Shown here: piece by piece, positions 58,002-64,000 of the stretch
How positions within the stretch are numbered: position 1 is the stretch's first letter
Layout of the letters: every line of letters starts with the position of its first letter
NCBI RefSeq assembly: GCF_029867415.1
Contig: NC_081180.1
Coordinates: forward strand, 237,840,823 to 237,904,822
DNA from: Vicia villosa
Lineage: Eukaryota; Streptophyta; Magnoliopsida; Fabales; Fabaceae
Length of the DNA stretch: 64,000 bases
Direction of reading: 5' to 3'
Translations under genes and position numbers: made by a program
Notes under the pieces: model-generated
What the model was told of the DNA's origin: nothing
Seen by the model: the letters and a program-made list of their open reading frames with translations, nothing else
Database searches by the model: none

Positions 58002-58122
58002 CCGGTAAGTTAATTTTACTCATTTTTTTTGTTTTGAATGTTGCCGGAGATGGTGGTGATTGATTTGTTTTATTATTTTTATTTGAAAGAAGCGGTGTTT
58101 GCTAATGTGAGCCGGATGCGCA
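58002..58122 (+). other. Possible 5' UTR intron
   Basis: GGTAAGTTAATT near 58001 is a strong donor and GATGCGCAG at 58114-58122 a usable acceptor, just upstream of the ATG at 58146. If unspliced, the upstream ATGs at 58038 and 58050 are in frame with the protein. Confidence 0.3.
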
Positions 58123-58145
58123 GGTTGTTGCTAACGTACACGTTG

Positions 58146-61100
58146 ATGGGGACTGAGGTGGTGGTGGATAGATGGGGGACATGGGAGGAGCTCCTCCTCG
58201 GTGGAGCCGTTCTCCGCCACGGGACGCGAGCATGGAACGTCGTCGCCGCTGAACTCCGAGCCCGAGCGGTTTGTTCAGACACTTTTACCCCTCAGGTACT
58301 ATTAATTAAATTAGATAAATCTGATTTTTCTTTTTTCCTTTTTGTTTTTCTTAATGGAAATTTTTTGAATGATTAGATATCATTTGCATTGTTTTTTTTA
58401 CTTTAAATTTCAAGTTTCTTTGAGTAATTATTGTTTGGAAAAATATAGGTGATATTTATGATTATATTAAATTTATTTATTTTTTAAATTATTATTAGTA
58501 TTGTCGTATTGGTGTTGAGATTATATTTGAGGTGTATGTGTTTTATAGTTACGCCAGCAATGTGTTTTATAAATATATTTTTGATGAAGAATATCTTATA
58601 TTTAATTAAACATTCATGCATTAACCTTCTCATCTTTTTTCAAACATTCATATAAGATTTTAAGAATATATAACATAAAACATATTTTCTGTGCATCTTA
58701 AACAATATTACATTTTTATTTTTATTTTTATTGTCTTGAAATATTTGACTAAAGAAAAATATGATTTTTTTCCTTTTTAATTTAATTTAATTTTTTGAAC
58801 TTTAACATTTATACTTAATACAAATATTTTATTGGTTTAATAAAATATAACTAAAATGTTTTAGTTAATATTAAATTTATCATTGAACTCAAATTAATAA
58901 ATATTTAAAAAAACGCCTATAAATTAGGTAAAACATAAAGTATTTACTTTGGATAGATGAAATATTGATTTAGGAGTTTAATTGTTATACTGTCGGTGTA
59001 AAACTTTTTACATTATCAATGCATTACAACCGCTCAATTATATTACTTTTAAAAAAATTAAAATAAAAGTCAAACACTTCTAATAAATTAACGATTGTGA
59101 TTCACTGACAATGTAAAACTTTTTTACAATTTCAATTAAATTCTTGATTTAATACTTTTTCAATTTTGTTTCATTTGATCTTAAAATATAGTATTTTTTA
59201 TAATCTGACTTTTATAGTCAATTGTTATCACATAAACTCTTTACATTTAAGAGGCATGTTAACCTGTCTCCTTAACTTAGTAGTTAAGAAATTTAAAAAG
59301 TTGATATACAATTTATAAAGTAAGATTTTTATTTTATATATTGTATAAGAATTAAATCTTTTTACCAAAAGAAAGTCCTATTTAAATCTTTGACTCATTA
59401 TAAGCCGATTTCTTTGGTTTCAACTAATAATAGGTTAATCACAAACAAGTAGCACAAATTAATCAAAGAATGTTTATATTTAGACCGTTCTAAGTCACCA
59501 AAAAAATATTTAGACCATGAGTCATTATAGAAATCAAATATTTTGACTTTATTTTTTAATTTATTATTCACTCTGTCCTTATTATAAATATTATTTTTTT
59601 TGAATAATTAATACATTTGAATTATATAATTTTTTAAAATAATTAATTTTAAAAATAATATATTATTATTATAATAATAATAAAGTTGAAAATATAATAA
59701 TTTAAATGAAGAGTATAATACCATCACTGCACATGATCACTTAGGTGGCACAATTCCTTTTGCTTTGTTTGCTATAAATTATAATGATAAGTGATTATGG
59801 CCAACCTCTCTTTTATAAAATTAGTAATCAGAAATGACAGATAGCTTAACCTTATGTGTTAGTTAATTAATTAATTAATTAATTAAAATAGAAATATTAC
59901 TTTTGTAGGTCTGTAAAGCTAAATATGAAGACTTGCAACAACGGTATTCTGGGAGCACGTGAGTAGCTCTTTTATTTTTCTTATAAACTTTTTCAACATA
60001 TTATGGGAGCACGTGAGTAGCTCTTTTATTTTTCTTATAAACTTTTTCAACATATTATTTGGCACTATAGAGTGACTTATTTGGCACTATAGAGTGACTG
60101 TCGCAAGTTTGAATCTGCGTCTTTGAAATTATATGTTCTGTTATCAGCTGAGTTTGTTTAATGGAGAGTCTTTAAAATCATATTTTTTTTTTATTTTTAT
60201 CAACTGAGTTTGTTTAACACAACTACTGGTACATTTATATGTATAAGTTTTATATTTAATGAAAAAGCCTTTGAAGATTTCATAGAAATTTTGTAATGAT
60301 AAAATGACAATAATACCAGGGCTTGGTTTGAAGAGCTTAAGAAGAGAAGAGTGGAAGAGTTGAAAAAAGCTTTGGAACGATCTGAGGATTCAATCGGGTT
60401 AGTAGAATTTCACGGTTATCTTTTTCGATATCGAACAAAGACGTATTCGTATTCAGTGTCTGACACTGACATGTTTCTGTGTCTGTGTCTGAAACCAACG
60501 TGATACTGATATATTTAATAGTTAATTTTTCATATATTTATTTCAGGTCTCTTCAATCAAAGCTCGAAGTTCTTGAGGCAGAGAAGAATGAAAAAAAAGA
60601 TGATTGTAAAAATGGCTTAGAAAGTCCGGTGTCACATATACCGTCCAAGAAATTGCAGAGAGTTGAGTCTTCAACTAAAGAGACTTCAAAGGATGAATTA
60701 TCAACTAAAGAGACATCAAAGGACGATTTATCCGCAGGAAGTTTCACACACGAAACGAGGCTAAACTGGTCTTCTGAATCCCAGCTTCCAGCTGCGTCTG
60801 CCGATGATAATGAAACTAAGCCCGAAGTTTCACAATCTACCGAGCAGACTAAAGTTTCGAATGTAGATAGTTTGGCAAATTTTTTATACGAAGGACAAAT
60901 AAAAACTTGTAGAAAGCCGAGAGGGAAGCGAAAACGGAAGGATTGTAGCAGGAACATTAAGGAAGAAGCAAGTGTTGGACTTGGAGAAAGTGACTTATTA
61001 GATTCGGCCGATGTTCTTTCTTGGTGTAAAGAAAGTTCTACCAGTAACTGCGGTGAAGTTGCAAAGTCTTCTGAAGATGTAGATAATCGAAATAAGAACT

Positions 61101-61911
61101 TGAAAAATCGTAACGCGGAAGATATGATTGAGATTTTAGATTCTATTTTTGAAACTAAAGGCGCGTCTGCCTTCCGTCGCAGACTCGATAGTCAGGTACG
61201 TGTAATTAGAGTCTCGTCTTGTACATTTGTAGTTAGTTTTCGAGTCTTCTATTCATGAAGCTTTCGATATAGTGGATGGAGATAGTTCTCTATTTTGTTT
61301 TCTAGGGAGTCATAGAATAACTAGTTCATTCATATATTTTACAACAGAAGAGAGGGCGGTACAAGAAAATGATCCGGCAGCACATGGATTTCGACACGAT
61401 AAGGTCAAGAATCAGCATCCGAACGATTAAATCAACCGTAGAACTTTTCCGAGACTTGCTGCTACTCACCAACAATGCCTTAGTCTTCTACTCGAAGAAC
61501 ACTCGCGAGTATAAAACTGCTCTTGTTCTGAGAGACATAGTCACCAAAAAAATGAGAGAAAATTTCAAGAGTAGTAATAATAGTACTAGCAGCAGCAAAG
61601 TCAGCAAAATCGCCGAGCCGAATGAGTCTGTGAAATTACCTGTTCACAATGTTCATGTGAAACCGAGAAGTGTAAGACCGGGAAACAGAAAAATCGTTGC
61701 AAAGGCTGGTGGTGGCAACAACTCTGCATCGGCGATGTCACACTCACAAGGAGCTAAGAAGCCGGTTAAAGCCGATTCTTCACCTTCCGTGGAATCTTTA
61801 AAGGCTGTGAAGAAAACTTTTAGTAGACCGAAAAGAGTTGAACGTGTGACTTCAAGTCAAAAGACTACAACGCCGACGAAAGGAAAGAAAAGAGTTAGAA
61901 CTAAACCATAG
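58146..61911 (+). CDS. SANT/MYB-like and bromodomain protein, five exons, about 496 aa
   Basis: Exons 58146-58295, 59909-59958, 60320-60397, 60547-61195 and 61348-61911; all junctions are GT-AG and the joined length is 497 codons with stop. Residues ~8-70: a SANT/MYB-like fold (WGTWEELLLGGAV, WNVVAAELRAR, KYEDLQQRY). ~69-110: charged coiled coil (WFEELKKRRVEELKKALE). ~110-280: acidic/serine-rich linker with a basic KPRGKRKRK nuclear signal. ~283-378: bromodomain (DMIEILDSIFETKGASAF, MIRQHMDFDTIRSRI, NNALVFYSKNTREY) with the acetyl-lysine-reading Asn likely N360. The tail is basic and serine-rich. This matches the Arabidopsis DNA-binding bromodomain proteins such as At2g44430 (from memory). 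The start at 58146 fits the family N-terminus MGTEV; an in-frame upstream ATG at 58038 is less likely. A nuclear chromatin reader; targets unknown. Confidence 0.9.
58970..59155. mobile_element. MITE-like element in intron 1 of the bromodomain gene
   Basis: Imperfect inverted ends: GAGTTTAATTG.. on the left, and AGAATTTAATTGAAATTG on the complement of the right. Inner GGTGTAAAACTTTTTACA and AATGTAAAACTTTTTTACA motifs recur. Related in style to the element at 57099. Confidence 0.45.
59951..60058 (+). repeat. Tandem duplication of the exon 2/intron 2 boundary (2 x 54 bp)
   Basis: 59951-60004 and 60005-60058 are near-identical copies that begin in exon 2 (GGGAGCAC) and include the splice donor GTGAGTAG. 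A second duplication of about 22 bp (TTGGCACTATAGAGTGACT) follows at 60059-60100. Confidence 0.9.
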
Positions 61912-62230
61912 AGATTTATTTAAGGTTTAACCAATAGGTTTGTGTTTTTTGTACAAAGATTTTCAACTTTTTGGTTAGGTGTATGTATGTATGCAACCAA
62001 CCAAAATGAAGTAGGGTTAGATGCAGGAGGGAAAACTAACTAAAAATATATGAAATAGTTCTGAAAATTTATGGTTAAGGGGCTTAAATTTGTAAGCAGC
62101 AACTTTTTTGTAGAAGTGGATATGACTTTCTTTTCATCTTTTGCTTTTGCTTTTGCTGCAAAAGATTGATGAAATGGATGAGAAGTGATTAATGAAAGAT
62201 TAATGAACAAGATAATTTCATTTTCTAATC
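61912..62230 (+). other. 3' UTR of the bromodomain gene
   Basis: T-rich stretch (TGTTTTTTGTAC, TTTTTTGTAGAAG) after the stop; the likely polyadenylation zone is before about 62220, although no perfect AATAAA was found. Confidence 0.5.
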
Positions 62231-62469
62231 AAAATTTTATGTTGGCCTATGTTTGGTGGGAAGTGTTAGTAATGAACTTAAACTATGAAATGGAAAATGT
62301 CTATAGAAATTTAGTAAACACGATTAACCAAACTGTTTGTTCTGTTTGAAAATAATTTATAAAACAGTGGAAATGTTGTTTTTTTTGGAAACCAGAATTG
62401 AAGAGATGCATCGATAAGCTTTTTCTTGAGACAACAAAAATATTTTTTTTACTTATTTCGATAAAATTA
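62231..62469. other. Short intergenic DNA
   Basis: No feature seen between the gene's 3' end and the next transposon. Confidence 0.4.
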
Positions 62470-63059
62470 GGGCCATTGGCCTTTTATAAAAGGGGTTGAG
62501 CTTCTCACCTTTAGTGACACTCTATGTAAATTTAAAATTACACTAGTGAATCCGGAAGTATATTTTCGGACACATTTTATATACACCAAATTCATGTGTA
62601 AGTGAGTCGCATCCTTATTTTTTTCAAAAATGAATTTGGAGATGCATTTTCGTGATAACCTCATATGTACCACATTCTTTTCATAAGTGAGTCACACTCT
62701 CATTTTGCTATAATTTAGTCCGGAGATGCATATCCATAAAAGTTATAGAAGTATTCTTCCGTAAAAATTTGATATTTTTAAAGAAATACACTAGTGTAAT
62801 ATGTCATGTATAATAAGTATAATATCATAATAAATTTGTTACTGATTAAACCATACATTGATGTAATAAGATTAAAATGATATATTAGAATCAATTCAGA
62901 ATCAATAATACTATCAAAATTGATAAATTGCAAACTATAATACTATCTCTCTATCCATAATCCCTAATACAAATATTATCAAATACTACTGGTATATCAG
63001 ACCCCTTGTTCCTTCTTTGCCTCTTTTACTTCAATGTCGTCCTTGTCTCAGATTGAACA

Positions 63060-63950
63060 TCATTTATAATGGCCCTCGCAGAAGTGTCTTTCAAAAAGTC
63101 TCCTCTCTCTCTTTATACCTGATCGTGCAATGGCCTTTATACGACGACATGAGGGTAATCCATCAACGACATGATTTTCCCTAGCCTGCTCCTCCTCTAA
63201 TATCTCTTGATGAGGTGGCCTAAGTAGATCTCCGTGAAGATCTGGTGTCTTATAAGGATGTGACACTCTAAAATACCATTGGATGTAGCTGAATGCAATA
63301 CTCCATTTGTGAGGAGCTGTCATACTTCGTGTTTCATCTGGTACAAAATGATTATAGAAATCATCATACATTGCATATACATCTCTACGAACCATAGTGG
63401 GAGGAGCATCAGACACTGAGGGGTCTCTTGGAACAACCTATAGAGACCTGAATTGATGCATGACTCGATGAGACATATGGAGATACACCATATGTGATCC
63501 ATAAGCCAACCATCTAGAGTAGAAGGCTATGTCATCTAAGGGACACGTTTCACAATGATCGTGATGCAATGTGTTGCGTATATCATTTGGTGCAGTACTG
63601 TCATACTTCGTGTTTCATCTGGTACAAAATGATTATAGAAATCATCATACATTGCATATACATCTCTACGAACCATAGTGGGAGGAGCATCAGACACTGA
63701 GGGGTCTCTTGGAACAACCTATAGAGACCTGAATTGATGCATGACTCGATGAGACATATGGAGATACACCATATGTGATCCATAAGCCAACCATCTAGAG
63801 TAGAAGGCTATGTCATCTAAGGGACACGTTTCACAATGATCGTGATGCAATGTGTTGCGTATATCATTTGGTGCAGTACGGTCAAGAAATACTCTAAAGG
63901 GCTCGGTCGTTCGATTACCTTTGAACAAGACGAAGTGCAAGCACATGGCT
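63060..63950 (-). pseudogene. Plant mobile domain pseudogene (C-terminal half)
   Basis: Frame pieces 63946-63719 and 63416-63060 on the minus strand match the third exon of the first copy: FVLFKGNRTTEPFRVFLDR against YVLQRGNNAVGPYRGYLDR; FYSRWLAYGSHMVYLHMSHR against LYSGWLACGTTIMVRYLPER; WYFRVSHPYKTPD against WFYRVSHPLLRPD; PPHQEILEEEQAREN against PAHEEILENQQAEDD. A frameshift after HQFRSL, a tandem duplication (63317-63878) and drift show it is dead. Confidence 0.8.
63317..63878. repeat. 281-bp perfect or near-perfect tandem duplication
   Basis: Units 63317-63597 and 63598-63878. Identity appears complete by eye, so it is recent. It duplicates part of the dead PMD gene. Confidence 0.95.
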
Positions 63951-64000
63951 GATCCTCAAAGTAGTCACCAACATATAATTAGTCAGATATGCACGGAAAG

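Larger units (their letters stand above)
62470..64000 (-). mobile_element. Second, decayed PMD transposon, running off the right edge
   Basis: Its left arm parallels that of 3589-6742: AAAATTACACTAGTG then diverged palindromes (62551-62570 TCCGGAAGTATATTTTCGGA, 62635-62652, 62720-62737), an AACCTCATATG block matching ACACCTCATGCGG, and then a PMD gene in the same orientation. The other end lies outside the window. Confidence 0.65.

Noticed and set aside
62467..62673. Minus-strand 68-codon frame beside the second PMD element
   Set aside because: It lies across the terminal arm and diverged palindromes of the transposon; no protein features.

Overview
The window is nuclear plant DNA, almost certainly from a large-genome legume of the pea/vetch/lentil type. 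The argument is the mix of elements: a pol-less Ogre-type (Tat lineage) Ty3/gypsy element with a tRNA-Arg-like primer site, other Ogre-type LTRs, a Maximus/SIRE-like solo LTR, an Athila/Cyclops-like non-autonomous element, Tekay-type chromoviruses and plant-mobile-domain (PMD) transposons, all nested at very high density. Only one credible host gene is present, in the last 7 kb. Lineage names rest on motif recognition, not on a search.

Layout. 1-3137: 5' part of a Ty1/copia element on the minus strand (LTR, gag, integrase, start of RT) running off the left edge. 3589-6742: a DNA transposon with imperfect ~100-bp terminal inverted repeats, nine copies of a 20-bp TTCGGA..TCCGAA palindrome, and a three-exon PMD gene with one internal stop. 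7200-10125: plus-strand copia remnant with its 3' LTR. 10126-11484: minus-strand LINE (endonuclease/RT start). 11485-33405: an Ogre-type element on the minus strand (1248-bp LTR, TSD CAGAC) inserted into that LINE; it keeps gag, PBS, PPT and tandem-repeat 3' UTR but has no pol. Nested in it are a 4.7-kb Athila-like non-autonomous element (11947-16681, TSD CCTAT), an Ogre-type LTR piece (18933-23850) and a 4148-bp solo Ogre LTR (25234-29381, TSD ACGTG).

33411-36540: diverged ~245-bp repeats split by a 5'-truncated LINE (34121-35511) and an LTR-like block. 37128-37712: hAT-type non-autonomous element. 37886-38298: Athila integrase fragment, cut by an Ogre-type LTR (38299 onward), which was itself cut by a young, nearly intact Tekay chromovirus (39164-47446) with LTRs differing at about four positions. 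A 199-bp tRNA-like module (47447-47645) sits between that element's right LTR and its target-site duplication TTTAC. 47775-48640: an older Tekay integrase fragment. 48641-51165 is unclassified. 51171-52306 is a Maximus-like solo LTR (TSD CTTCG); 53031-55685 is a Tekay-like solo LTR (TSD CCTTT).

55686-62300 is the gene territory: AT-rich upstream DNA with MITE-like elements, then a five-exon gene for a SANT/MYB-like plus bromodomain protein of about 496 residues (58146-61911), probably a nuclear acetyl-lysine reader. Its intron 2 donor site is tandemly duplicated. From about 62470 to the right edge lies a second, decayed PMD element with the same architecture as the first one. Everything except the bromodomain gene is mobile or mobile-derived, so the genes do not form a pathway; the structure is a stratigraphy of insertions.
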